Shown here piece by piece: positions 27,290 to 35,668 of a DNA stretch of 39,189 nucleotides (position 1 is the first letter of the stretch; every line of letters begins with the position of its first letter). Under the pieces are notes generated by a model. The model was given only the letters and a program-made list of their open reading frames with translations. It made no database searches and was not told where the DNA came from. The stretch comes from Oceanibacterium hippocampi (lineage in GTDB: Bacteria > Pseudomonadota > Alphaproteobacteria > Sneathiellales > Sneathiellaceae), in NCBI RefSeq assembly GCF_900172325.1, contig NZ_FWFR01000009.1, positions 1 to 39,189 of the forward strand. Direction: 5' to 3'. A program made the position numbers and the translations under genes.

Positions 27290-28180
27290 ATGCAGGTCGA
27301 GCGGGCGATCGACGGACGGCAGGCGAGTGGCGCCGCGCTGGGCATCCTCTGCATCTTCGCGGGCGCCGCGGCGATGAGCGGGCTCGACGCGATCGGCAAG
27401 TTCCTCGTCGAACGCTACCCGGTGATGCAGGTGCTCGGCATCCGCGCCGCGCTGGCGGTCGCGTTCCTGGTGCCGATGATCATGTACCAGGGCGGGCTGA
27501 AGGTGCTCCGGACCGACCGGCCGTGGGTGCATCTCGTGCGGGCGAGCGCCGGGATGGCGGCGTTCCTCTGCTTCTTCTTCGCGGTACGGGTAATGAATCT
27601 GGCGGACGCGGTCACGGTCGCCTTCGCCGCGCCGCTGTTCATGACCGCGCTGGCGGTGCCGATCCTGGGCGAGAAGGTGGGCATTCGCCGCTGGTCGGCG
27701 ACGATCGTCGGTTTCCTTGGCGTGATGCTGGTGGTCGAGCCGACCGGCGGACTGGCGCCCGGCGCGCTGCTGGCAATCGGCGCCGCCGTCTTCTATGCCC
27801 TGGCGCAGGTCGTGACCCGATCGCTCGGGCGGACCGAATCGATGCTGTCGCTGGTCGCCTACATGTCGATCATGCAGCTCATCGTCGCCGGCGCCGTGAC
27901 GCCGTTCGTCTGGGTGCCGGTCGATCCGGCCCACATATGGCTGCTGGTCATGATGGCGGTGCTGGGCCTCGGTGCCCATTACCTGACGGCTGTTGCCTAT
28001 TCCCGCGTCGCGGTGGCGATCCTGGCGCCGTTCGAATACACCGCCCTTCTCTGGGCGGTCCTTCTCGGCTATCTCGTCTTTCAGGAAATTCCCGCCGGCA
28101 ACGTCTGGCTCGGCGCGGCGATCATTGCCGGGGCCGGGCTCTACACGGCCTATCGGGAACGCGCCCGCAGGGCGGGCTGA
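27290..28180 (+). CDS. EamA-family (drug/metabolite transporter superfamily) permease
   Basis: The 296-aa inner-membrane protein has about ten hydrophobic segments arranged as two EamA repeats, the first ending near GFLGVMLVVEP and the second near AIIAGAGLYTAYRERARR. DMT-superfamily members export or import metabolites; the substrate is unknown. ATG 27290 is chosen because AAGGGA lies about 8 nt upstream. The open frame reaches 27218 but those residues are hydrophilic and unlike the family. It starts a plus-strand run with the SDR (36-bp gap) and isomerase genes. Confidence 0.85.
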   Translation: MQVERAIDGRQASGAALGILCIFAGAAAMSGLDAIGKFLVERYPVMQVLGIRAALAVAFLVPMIMYQGGLKVLRTDRPWVHLVRASAGMAAFLCFFFAVRVMNLADAVTVAFAAPLFMTALAVPILGEKVGIRRWSATIVGFLGVMLVVEPTGGLAPGALLAIGAAVFYALAQVVTRSLGRTESMLSLVAYMSIMQLIVAGAVTPFVWVPVDPAHIWLLVMMAVLGLGAHYLTAVAYSRVAVAILAPFEYTALLWAVLLGYLVFQEIPAGNVWLGAAIIAGAGLYTAYRERARRAG

Positions 28181-28216
28181 GGCGGGGTCGGAGCGGGGCG
28201 CGGAGACGGACAACCG

Positions 28217-28954
28217 ATGACGATGACCGGGGAAAAGGGTGTCGCGCTGGTGGTCGGCGCCGGCGAGAGCACGGGCGAGGCGGTCGCGCGCCGTTTCGCT
28301 GCCACCGGTCACTTCACCTGCATGGCGCGGCGGAACGGCGACAGGCTGGCGCCGATCGCCTTCGATATCGAACGCAAGGGCGGGCGCGCCCGCGGCTTCA
28401 ACTGCGACGCCCGCCGGGAAGCGGACGTGGTCGCCCTGTTCGACGAGATCGAGGACGTCATTGGTCCGCTCGAGGTCGTGGTCCACAATGTCGGCGGCAA
28501 TGTCCGCTACCCGATCCTCGAGACGACGACGCAGAAATATTTCAAGGTCTGGGAGATGGCCTGCTTCTCCGGCTTTCTGGTCGGCCGGGAGGCGGCGCGG
28601 CGCATGGGCCCGCGCGGCCGTGGCACGATCATCTTCACCGGCGCCACGGCGAGCGTTCGCGGCGGCACCGGCTATGCCGCCTTTGCCGGCGCAAAGCACG
28701 GGCTGCGCGCGCTCGCCCAATCGATGGCCCGCGAACTCGGGCCGAAGGGGATCCACGTCGCGCATGCGGTGATCGACGGACCGATCGACACCCCGTTCAT
28801 CCGCGAGGGCTTTCCCGACATGGTCGCCGCCCGCCCGGCAGATGGTCTGCTGTCGCCCGAAGCAATCGCCGAAGCCTATTACGCACTGCATCAACAAACG
28901 CGGTCCGCATGGAGCCACGAGGTCGATTTCCGGCCCTGGGTCGAACCATGGTGA
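28217..28954 (+). CDS. atypical short-chain dehydrogenase/reductase (Phe in place of catalytic Tyr)
   Basis: The 245-aa protein has an SDR Rossmann fold with a variant nucleotide motif (VVGAGESTGEAVARRFA), HNVGGN in place of NNAG, and S146 as the catalytic Ser (TGATASVRGG). The YxxxK motif reads F156-A-G-A-K160, so Lys is kept but Tyr is Phe; a nearby Y153 is out of register. The GxxGxG loop also lacks the usual TG start. It may be an enzyme using another proton donor or a non-catalytic member. The gene follows the EamA gene by 36 bp and precedes the isomerase by 27 bp. Confidence 0.82.
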   Translation: MTMTGEKGVALVVGAGESTGEAVARRFAATGHFTCMARRNGDRLAPIAFDIERKGGRARGFNCDARREADVVALFDEIEDVIGPLEVVVHNVGGNVRYPILETTTQKYFKVWEMACFSGFLVGREAARRMGPRGRGTIIFTGATASVRGGTGYAAFAGAKHGLRALAQSMARELGPKGIHVAHAVIDGPIDTPFIREGFPDMVAARPADGLLSPEAIAEAYYALHQQTRSAWSHEVDFRPWVEPW

Positions 28955-28981
28955 GACCGATCCACGGAAGGAGAGAGCAGG

Positions 28982-29569
28982 ATGTCCAAGACCATTGAAT
29001 TCTATTACGACGTCGGCAGCCCGGCGGCCTACCTGGCATGGACCCAGATCCGGCGGCTGGCCGAGGAGACCGGCGCCACGGTCGACTTCCGCCCGATGCT
29101 GCTCGGCGGCGTCTTCAAGGCGGTCGGCAATACCAGCCCGGCCGACATTCCGGCAAAGGGGCGGTATTTCTTTCGGGACATGAAGCGCTACGCCAGCCGC
29201 TATGGCGTGCCGTTCCGCTTCAACCCGCATTTCCCGATCAACACGCTCAACCTAATGCGCGGCGCGATCCTCGCGGGCAAGCGCGGTGAATCCGATGCCT
29301 ATCTGGATGCCGTCTACCCGGCGATCTGGCGTGACGAGAAGAACATGAACGACCCGGCGGTGATCGGCGAGGTGCTGACCGCCGCGGGGCTCGACGCCAA
29401 GGCCTATTTCGAGGGCATCGCCGACCCCGAGATCAAGGGCGGACTGATCGCCTGCACCGAGAAGGCGGTGGAGCGCGGCATCTTCGGCGCCCCGACCTTC
29501 TTCATCGGCGACGAGATGTTCTTCGGCCAGGACCGGCTCGACTGGGTGCGCGAGGCCGCCGCCGCCTGA
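28982..29569 (+). CDS. 2-hydroxychromene-2-carboxylate isomerase-like DsbA-family protein
   Basis: The 195-aa protein belongs to the DsbA-like/GST-kappa group. FYYDVGSPAAYLAW carries the Ser in place of the CxxC, as in HCCA isomerases of naphthalene degradation, and GIFGAPTFFIGDEMFFGQDRLDWV is the conserved C-terminal cis-Pro block. HCCA isomerase is glutathione-dependent. No aromatic ring-cleavage genes are present, so the natural substrate may differ. GGAAGGAGAG just upstream is a strong ribosome-binding site. Confidence 0.87.
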   Translation: MSKTIEFYYDVGSPAAYLAWTQIRRLAEETGATVDFRPMLLGGVFKAVGNTSPADIPAKGRYFFRDMKRYASRYGVPFRFNPHFPINTLNLMRGAILAGKRGESDAYLDAVYPAIWRDEKNMNDPAVIGEVLTAAGLDAKAYFEGIADPEIKGGLIACTEKAVERGIFGAPTFFIGDEMFFGQDRLDWVREAAAA

Positions 29570-29624
29570 GGCGTCGACGGGCGGCGCGGGCCTTCCAACC
29601 CGCTCCGGCACCCCGGACCGCAAT

Positions 29625-30743
29625 CTAGAGCGTGGCGAGACCGCGCTGCATCGCGCCGATCATCTGGCGGCTGCGGAAGATCACCATCTCGCGCCAGTCG
29701 TCGGTTGCCGGATAATAATGGTGACGGATCCGCGCCTTGATCCGCTGCGTCTCGGGCGAGGCCCAGTCGAGCCTGCCATAGGCATGCAGCCAGTGATCCT
29801 CGCGCAGCGCGAGGCGGCCAAGCTCCGGGGAGTAGGTGCCGTATTCCAACGCCACGTAGACATGCCGGTCGCCTACCGCGCGGGTCCAGCCGAATTCCGA
29901 CATGCCGACCTTCGGCACCGAGGACGAGGTCCCGAGATCCGGCTCGGTCAGGCTCTCGCCGACCCACTGGCGGGCGAGCGCATGCCCCTTCGAGCCCGGC
30001 CGGTTGCCGCTGATCGGCTCGCCATAGGAAAACGGGCCGAGCCCGGTGTGGTAGTCGATGACCGCGTTCATGCGGCGCGAGGCGAGATCGTTGTCGGCGA
30101 TGATGGATTCCAGCGTGCCGCGCGCCCAGGTCGGCGCGGTGCCGCCGAAGAACATCCCCGACGGGTGGCGATACTGGCCCCCGCCGCGGGCGATCTGGAA
30201 GGCGCGCTCGCCATGTTTCTCGCGCCAGGCGGCGATCTTCGCCTCGGCGGCGTCGAAGACGGCTCCGTCGAGGGCGGTCGGCACGAAGGCGTCGGCGAGT
30301 TCGTCGTAGCCCGGGTTGTCCGGGAGCGGCTCGGCGAAGTCGACCCAGTTCCGGTTCAGGTCGACGCCTTCTTCTGTGACCCGGCGCAGCCAGGCGAAGC
30401 CGTAGGGATTGATCGCGTGCACGAGCAGGGCGGCGCTGCCTTCGGGCAGTCGCTCCGGCCCGCCGATCCGCATCCAGTCGACCATCGCGCCGGAACCGGT
30501 GAAGCCTTCCACGCCGTGTGTCGCGGCGATCATGACGAGCACCGCGCGGGCATCGTCCGGACCGAACCATGCGGTATCGGTGGCCAGGGTTTCGCCGTCC
30601 GGTCCCTTGTTGGGGTTGAGGTAGGCGCGCATGGCGGCGGCGCCTGCGGCCTCCGCGGCGGCGAGGAACTTGCCGCGCGCCTCCGCATAGTCGGCGGAGA
30701 AACAGTCGTGAATGTCGGTACCGAAATCGAACATGACACGCAT
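29625..30743 (-). CDS. M14-like zinc metallopeptidase (DUF2817 family)
   Basis: The 372-aa protein has the pattern of DUF2817/M14 zinc carboxypeptidase-like enzymes: H76 and E79 in ATHGVEGFTGSG, an NPYGFAWLRRVTEEGVDLNRN block, H232 in IDYHTGLGPFS, and E300 in VALEYGTYSPE as the likely catalytic Glu. No signal peptide follows the chosen start (ATG 30743), so it may be cytoplasmic. The open frame extends to 31037 with Ser/Ala-rich residues unlike the family. An ATG at 30734 is an alternative start. The substrate is unknown. Confidence 0.85.
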   Translation of the reverse strand: MRVMFDFGTDIHDCFSADYAEARGKFLAAAEAAGAAAMRAYLNPNKGPDGETLATDTAWFGPDDARAVLVMIAATHGVEGFTGSGAMVDWMRIGGPERLPEGSAALLVHAINPYGFAWLRRVTEEGVDLNRNWVDFAEPLPDNPGYDELADAFVPTALDGAVFDAAEAKIAAWREKHGERAFQIARGGGQYRHPSGMFFGGTAPTWARGTLESIIADNDLASRRMNAVIDYHTGLGPFSYGEPISGNRPGSKGHALARQWVGESLTEPDLGTSSSVPKVGMSEFGWTRAVGDRHVYVALEYGTYSPELGRLALREDHWLHAYGRLDWASPETQRIKARIRHHYYPATDDWREMVIFRSRQMIGAMQRGLATL

Positions 30744-30909
30744 CTTTCGCAATTGTCCGGGCGGCACCACCTTAAGGTTGGCAACGGGGCCGCGCCACAG
30801 TGATCGCGCTGCGGGTGAAGCGGTTGGCGGAAGCGGCCGCGAGGCGGTATAACCGGGCGTGCGGGCCGCCCCGTCCGCTTCATGACCGGTCGAATGGGAG
30901 GAGTTCCAT

Positions 30910-31347
30910 ATGAGTCGCCTTATCGCCTTCGCCTGCACGGTGCTTGCCGTTCTCGGCTTTACTGTTCCTGGCACCGGCGCCGCCGCCTGGGCCGAAGATG
31001 GCAAGCTCGGGATCGAGCTCAACAAGCTCGAGGACACCGACGGCGCCTGCCGCGCCTACCTGGTCTATCAGAACGGCACCCAGATGGACTTCAGCGCGCT
31101 GAAGATCGATCTCGTGATGTTCGGCAGCGACGGGGTGATCAACCGGCGGCTCGCCGTTGACGGGGCGCCGCTGCGCGCCGGCAAGACCAGCGTGCGGCTT
31201 TTCGATATCCGCGGCCTGGCTTGTGCCGAGATCGCCCGGATGCTGGTCAACGACGTTCTCGAATGCGAGCAGGGCGGTGAGGCGAAGGGCGACTGCATCG
31301 ACCTCGTGACCACCTCGAGCCGGGCTTCGGCGGTCCTGGAACGCTGA
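30910..31347 (+). CDS. small secreted protein of unknown function
   Basis: The 145-aa product begins with a signal peptide (MSRLIAFACTVLAVLGFTVPG, cleavage probably after AAAWA near residue 28). The mature part is short and probably beta-rich (KLGIELNKLEDTDGACRAYL, TSVRLFDIRGLACAEIARML) and has four or five Cys that could form disulfides. I have seen similar hypothetical proteins in alphaproteobacteria but know no function. GGAGGAG lies 7-12 nt upstream of the ATG. It is divergent from the metallopeptidase. Confidence 0.8.
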   Translation: MSRLIAFACTVLAVLGFTVPGTGAAAWAEDGKLGIELNKLEDTDGACRAYLVYQNGTQMDFSALKIDLVMFGSDGVINRRLAVDGAPLRAGKTSVRLFDIRGLACAEIARMLVNDVLECEQGGEAKGDCIDLVTTSSRASAVLER

Positions 31348-31491
31348 CCGCAGCCTGCCGGGACGACTGCTCTCCCGGACTGTTGGGTAGGCCAACACAA
31401 CGACTGGAATCGCGGCGCGGCATCTGATAGGCACGGAGATCGGGTCAGTTGCGCGCCGCGCATCCGCGACGCAGTGCAAGGGGATGAGGTC

Positions 31492-32178
31492 ATGGCGTAT
31501 GTAATCGAACCGGCCGAGCAGGCGGCCGCCGCGGTCGCCGGCAGCGAGGATCGGTTTCCCGTCCGGCGGATCTATTGCGTTGGGCGGAACTATGCCGCTC
31601 ATGCTCGCGAGATGGGCAAGGATCCGGATCGCGAGCCGCCGTTCTTCTTCATGAAGCCGGCCGACGCGCTGGTCGCCAACGGCGCGGCCGTGCCCTATCC
31701 GCCGGAAACCGCAAACCTCCACCATGAGATCGAACTGGTCGCGGCGATCGGCAGGGGCGGCTGCAATATCGCCGAGGCCGACGCGCTCGACCATGTATGG
31801 GGCTACGGGGTCGGCATCGACCTGACCCGTCGCGACCTGCAACTCGCCGCCCGCGACAAGGGCCGGCCGTGGGATACCGGCAAGGGCTTCGATCACTCGG
31901 CGCCGCTGTCGGCACTGCACCCGGCCAGCGTAATCGGCCATCCGTCGCGGGGGCGGATCTGGCTCAGCGTCAATGGCGAGATCCGTCAGGACGCCGATAT
32001 CGCCGACCTGATCTGGTCGGTGCCGGAAACGATCGCCTGTCTCTCTGCCCTGTTCACCCTCGTGCCGGGCGACCTGATCTATACCGGGACGCCCGCCGGC
32101 GTCGGCGCGATGGTCCGGGGCGACCGGATCGAAGGTGGCGTCGACGGGATCGACGGGATTTCCATCACCCTCATCTGA
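31492..32178 (+). CDS. fumarylacetoacetate hydrolase (FAH)-family protein
   Basis: The 228-aa protein is a short FAH-fold hydrolase: RIYCVGRNYAAHAREMG, FFFMKPADALV, the metal-binding HHEIELVAAIG and GYGVGIDLTRRDLQ, and the closing LVPGDLIYTGTPAGVGAM. FAH-family enzymes cleave C-C bonds of beta-diketo acids, and short members include fumarylpyruvate hydrolases and oxaloacetate decarboxylases. ATG 31492 is chosen because GGGGATGAGG lies just upstream; an ATG at 31474 is possible. The substrate is not certain. Confidence 0.9.
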   Translation: MAYVIEPAEQAAAAVAGSEDRFPVRRIYCVGRNYAAHAREMGKDPDREPPFFFMKPADALVANGAAVPYPPETANLHHEIELVAAIGRGGCNIAEADALDHVWGYGVGIDLTRRDLQLAARDKGRPWDTGKGFDHSAPLSALHPASVIGHPSRGRIWLSVNGEIRQDADIADLIWSVPETIACLSALFTLVPGDLIYTGTPAGVGAMVRGDRIEGGVDGIDGISITLI

Positions 32179-32652
32179 TCGCCGGTTCGTTCCGCAGACC
32201 CCGCGCAGCCTTGCGGCGCGGCGGTTGGCGCGTGGCCAACAAAATCACCTTCGAGGCGAATAATCCGAATTTGGCCCTTGAATCGGCATGTCCGTCGCGT
32301 TATATACTCACTGAGTAGATTGAGTACTCAGTGATTTGTTGTTTCCGGCGGTAACCTTTCGTTAGTGGATTGGCGTTATCGTAATAATCAGTGAGCAGTT
32401 GATTCAGCGAGATGTGGCGCGACCGGTACCGCCCGGAAGCCGAAATCGAACTGGAAGTAGTGTCAGTACCGAGTGCGTAGTTGCGTAGCGTTTCAGTGTC
32501 AGTACCTGATCTCGTCCCCCAGACGAATCGAGGGCACTCGGAGCTCAAGACCGTCCTCCCCCCCCCGGTCCGGCGCTCCGTGGCGGCCAGTCGCCCGGCG
32601 ACTGGTCGCCCGCTCTGCCCCCGGCGTTGACCGGGACGGCGCGCTGGCTTAA
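32179..32652. other. 474-bp gap, partly AT-rich, with repeats and no visible gene
   Basis: No ORF with family-like sequence was seen on either strand. The stretch 32285-32420 is clearly poorer in G/C than its surroundings. It holds a 10-bp inverted repeat (32308-32334) and repeated TCAGTGA-like words. A 12-bp direct repeat AGTGTCAGTACC occurs at 32459-32470 and 32495-32506. A C-run follows near 32548. It could be a regulatory or small-RNA locus or decayed DNA. Confidence 0.5.
32308..32334. repeat. inverted repeat TCACTGAGTA / TACTCAGTGA
   Basis: Perfect 10-bp arms (32308-32317 and 32325-32334) flank GATTGAG. On the plus strand TTTGTTGTTT follows, so a weak intrinsic terminator of the FAH-family gene is possible. 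A regulator-binding site is the other reading. Confidence 0.45.
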
Positions 32653-33156
32653 ATGCCGGACATGACCGCAAATATCGAAATCGAACGAAAATTCCTCGTC
32701 GCCGGTGACGGCTGGCGATCTTTGGCCGATTCCGGAACGGTGATCTCGCAAGGCTACCTCGCCGAGCAGGGAACGCTGTCGATCCGCATCAGGCGTTATG
32801 GCGAGCGCGGAATCCTGACCATCAAGAAAGGACAGGATGCGCGGCGCCGGATGGAGTTCGAGTATGACGTCCCGCTCGCCGAAGCCGAGCAGATGCTTCA
32901 GGAACTCTGTCCCAGTCCGCCGCTTTCCAAGACTCGTTACCGGGTGCCGCACGATGGCCGGACCTGGGAGGTGGACGTCTTCCACGGCGTCAACGAGGGG
33001 CTGGTCATGGCCGAGATCGAATTCGGCGAGGGCGAGGAAATCGGCGCCCTGCCGGATTGGGCCGGCCGCGAGGTCACCGACGACCGCCGCTATCTCAACG
33101 GCAGCCTCTACAAGTCGCCCTGGTCGACCTGGGGGCCGGCCGAGGGGTCCCGCTGA
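32653..33156 (+). CDS. CYTH-domain protein (triphosphate tunnel metalloenzyme family)
   Basis: The 167-aa protein has the hallmark ExExK motif (E9-I-E11-R-K13, in IEIERKFLV). RIRRYGERGILTIKKG, MEFEYDVPL, and WEVDVFHGVNEGLVMAEIEF provide the alternating charged strands of the tunnel. CYTH enzymes hydrolyse triphosphates such as inorganic tripolyphosphate; a few make cAMP. A tripolyphosphatase role is the default guess. The start could be ATG 32653 or ATG 32662; neither has a good ribosome-binding site. It converges with parA 12 bp away. Confidence 0.88.
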   Translation: MPDMTANIEIERKFLVAGDGWRSLADSGTVISQGYLAEQGTLSIRIRRYGERGILTIKKGQDARRRMEFEYDVPLAEAEQMLQELCPSPPLSKTRYRVPHDGRTWEVDVFHGVNEGLVMAEIEFGEGEEIGALPDWAGREVTDDRRYLNGSLYKSPWSTWGPAEGSR

Positions 33157-33168
33157 CCCTGCCGTGAA

Positions 33169-33930
33169 TCATGCGCGGCGTGTCCGGGCTGGCAAGCGAT
33201 CGCGGATCTCCCGCCACAGGGCGCGATAGCAGCCTGCTGCCGTCGTCCGCGGCGCGAAGGCCGGAACCGGGGCCCGTTCGATGCCCATGCGCTCGATATC
33301 GCTCGAATAGGGGATCGCCGAGGAGAGGATACCGAGGGCCTTTCGCGTTTCGTCCTGTGTCAGTTCCCTGTGCAGTTTCTTCCGCCGGTCGACCATGCTG
33401 AAGAACGGCAGGAAATTCGGCGTCCTGATGTCGTTCTCCCGGCAGAACTCGACCGTCTGTTCATGGCTCCGGATGGAAAGCGTGGTCGGGATCAGCGGCA
33501 CGATGATCGCGTCCGCGGCCCGCAGGATGTTCTCCGACAGCAGGGTCAGTCCGGGCGGACAATCGAGGAGCACGATGTCATAGTCGTTGCCGAGCGGCTT
33601 CATCAGCTGGCGCAGCCGGCGGGTGGATTTCTTCTCGGCGTCGAGCAGGATATCGAAATTGCGGTAGGACATGTCCGCCGGCAAGAGGTCGAACCGCTCG
33701 AAATCGGTCGCCTTGACGAGCGAAAGCAGGTCTTTCTTGCCCTGGATCAGCTTCCGCGCGCCGCCCTTCACCTTGTCCCTGATTCGCAGATAGAAGCTCG
33801 ACGCGCCCTGCGGATCGAGATCCCACAGCAACACCCGGGCACCTTCGTCCGCGGCCAGATAGGCGAGGTTGACCGCCGTAGCGGTCTTGCCGACTCCGCC
33901 CTTCATGTTGTGGACCGCGAGATAGATCAT
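33169..33930 (-). CDS. ParA/MinD-family ATPase
   Basis: The 253-aa protein has the deviant Walker A KGGVGKT (10-16), with the signature Lys at the first position, and LLWDLDPQGAS and DIVLLDCPPG as the other ATP-site motifs. ParA-type proteins dimerise on ATP, bind DNA non-specifically and position plasmids, chromosomes or large cellular bodies. No ParB gene is next to it. Its ATG overlaps the stop of the upstream CHAD gene as ATGA, so the two are translated together. Positioning of a CHAD-bound cargo is an inference. It is not part of a plasmid partition locus as far as seen. Confidence 0.88.
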   Translation of the reverse strand: MIYLAVHNMKGGVGKTATAVNLAYLAADEGARVLLWDLDPQGASSFYLRIRDKVKGGARKLIQGKKDLLSLVKATDFERFDLLPADMSYRNFDILLDAEKKSTRRLRQLMKPLGNDYDIVLLDCPPGLTLLSENILRAADAIIVPLIPTTLSIRSHEQTVEFCRENDIRTPNFLPFFSMVDRRKKLHRELTQDETRKALGILSSAIPYSSDIERMGIERAPVPAFAPRTTAAGCYRALWREIRDRLPARTRRA

Positions 33931-35507
33931 GCCGGTATCCCTTTCCGGGTCTTGTCGCCGCGAAACAGCGCGCGAAAGCGCTTGTCGTTCTCCGTGCCGG
34001 CGAAGCGTCCGAAGCGGGCCTGGAATTCCGCCCGTGCCGCATGCATCCGCCCGTCGAACTGTTCTACCAGTGCCTCGATCGCCTCTTCGGCCTTGCGCGG
34101 CAGCGCGTCGCCGGCACGCAGTTCCGTCTCGTAGGCGCGCAGCGTCTCCGCCTGCACGGCGTAATCCTGGAACGCGCCGAGATTGTCCTGGAAGCGCTTC
34201 AACTGACCGATCAGGACGGTGATATCCCGTTTCGGGAACAGCGAGCGGAAGAATTCCATCAGATAGCGCAGATCCTTGCAGCGCTTTCGGAGTTCGTGGA
34301 GGGCTTCCGCCGGCGAATTGTCGTCGATCGCGGCCCCGTCACGGACGATGCGGCGATAGACCTTCCAGATCCGAGCCCGGGCGAAGTCGAGCGCGCCGGG
34401 TTGGTCCTCCACGTCCGCGTCCTCAGGCGCCTGTTCGAGGAACCGGCGCCAGTCGGCGAGGAACTGGCGCGTCGGCCTGGCCGAGAAATAGCGGAGCATC
34501 CGCTGCCGGGCCTTGCCGCGTTTGGCGGCGATATGGGCGGCGAGGACATCGATGCCGGGGCCGAGCCGCTTCGGCAGCGCCTTCCGGTACTCGGTCATGT
34601 GCAGCAGGTAGACGTCGAGATCGCGGGTCTCGCCGGTCGAGGCCGCGAGGCGCTGCAGGCGGAGGCGCGCCCTGGTCCGTTCGGCCTCGGGCAGCAACCC
34701 GGACAGATGTTTGAGCAGCGACCGGGAACGGCGCAGCGCGACGCGGTAATCGTGCAGGAACTCGCTGTCGATGTCCCGCCGGGTGCCGGCCTCGTTGACC
34801 TCGATGGTGTCGAGCAGGTCGCGGAGGATCGCGCGCGCCGCGCTCGACGCCGGCTGCCCGGGGCGGAGGACGACATCGACCTTGCCGCTGTAGCCGCCGG
34901 CCGGCCGGCCGTTCGCGGCGGCGGCAAAGGCGACGACATCGGTCGGTGTCAGCGCCGCGACCCCGGCCTGGCGAAAGGCCTGACCGATCCTGCGCGAGAT
35001 CTTGCCGTAGCCGCGCAGGCCGTCGATGTCGATGGTGCGGAACCGCCCTGTCCTCCGGCCGCCGGCGAGGCCGCGTGCGGCGAACTCGCGTTCATGGAGC
35101 CGGGCGACGGTCTTCTCGTTGTCGTCGAGAAGGGCGAACTCCCGGCTCCGGGCGGTCGCCCGCCCGACCGGCATCAGGGCCCGGATGTCGAGTGCCGCCG
35201 CGAGCGTCTCCGCCAGCGGGCTCATCCCCAGTTCGGCGGGCCACGAAGGCGGCGCCTTGCCGGGCCATTCGGTGACGAGGGCCGGCTCGGCCGTCCTGTC
35301 CGGCAGCCATTCGAGCCTCCGCCCGCCGTCCCGTTCGGCGAGCCGGAGAACATGTCCGGCGCGGAAGAGGCGCCAGTCGAAACTGTCGAGGAAAAGCCAG
35401 TCGATGCGGGATGCAGGACCTTTCGCGACCGTCAGTCCGGTCGGCAGGCGGGCCAGCCAGGTCAGCGACCCGGCGTCGTCCGGTATCCGATAGATCGCGT
35501 GTATCAA
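33927..35507 (-). CDS. CHAD-domain protein with degenerate CYTH-like N-terminus
   Basis: The 526-aa protein has a C-terminal CHAD domain (about 215-510). It has two four-helix halves rich in His, Arg and Lys; key stretches are FLHDYRVALRRSRSLLKHL at about 250-268 and EALHELRKRCKDLRYLMEFF near 403-422. CHAD domains bind inorganic polyphosphate and go to polyphosphate-containing granules. The first 200 residues resemble a CYTH fold in layout (LRLAERDGGRRLEWL, SREFALLDDNEKTVARLHE) but lack ExExK, so activity there is unlikely. It overlaps parA by 4 bp and is near a stand-alone CYTH gene. Confidence 0.87.
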   Translation of the reverse strand: MIHAIYRIPDDAGSLTWLARLPTGLTVAKGPASRIDWLFLDSFDWRLFRAGHVLRLAERDGGRRLEWLPDRTAEPALVTEWPGKAPPSWPAELGMSPLAETLAAALDIRALMPVGRATARSREFALLDDNEKTVARLHEREFAARGLAGGRRTGRFRTIDIDGLRGYGKISRRIGQAFRQAGVAALTPTDVVAFAAAANGRPAGGYSGKVDVVLRPGQPASSAARAILRDLLDTIEVNEAGTRRDIDSEFLHDYRVALRRSRSLLKHLSGLLPEAERTRARLRLQRLAASTGETRDLDVYLLHMTEYRKALPKRLGPGIDVLAAHIAAKRGKARQRMLRYFSARPTRQFLADWRRFLEQAPEDADVEDQPGALDFARARIWKVYRRIVRDGAAIDDNSPAEALHELRKRCKDLRYLMEFFRSLFPKRDITVLIGQLKRFQDNLGAFQDYAVQAETLRAYETELRAGDALPRKAEEAIEALVEQFDGRMHAARAEFQARFGRFAGTENDKRFRALFRGDKTRKGIPA

Positions 35508-35668
35508 GTTCTCGTCCGCCGGTCAGGCCATCAGCCGCGGCCGCGCCCTGCGGGAGCAGGCCATGTCCGCGGTCAGCATATGCAGAACCGTGACAGTATC
35601 GTGAAGTGAGTTCGAATGTGAGGGGAATGGCCGGATTTCACGACCCGGTCCGGGGTCTGTGCCCGGGA

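Noticed and set aside
27194-29230. 678-codon open frame on the minus strand
   Set aside because: It runs opposite three genes (EamA, SDR, isomerase) with clear family motifs, so it is a shadow.
29586-29603. GCGGG / CCCGC hairpin between the isomerase and metallopeptidase genes
   Set aside because: The arms are only 5 bp in a GC-rich region, so chance is likely.
34041-35609. 522-codon open frame on the plus strand
   Set aside because: It lies opposite the CHAD gene and shows no family-like sequence.
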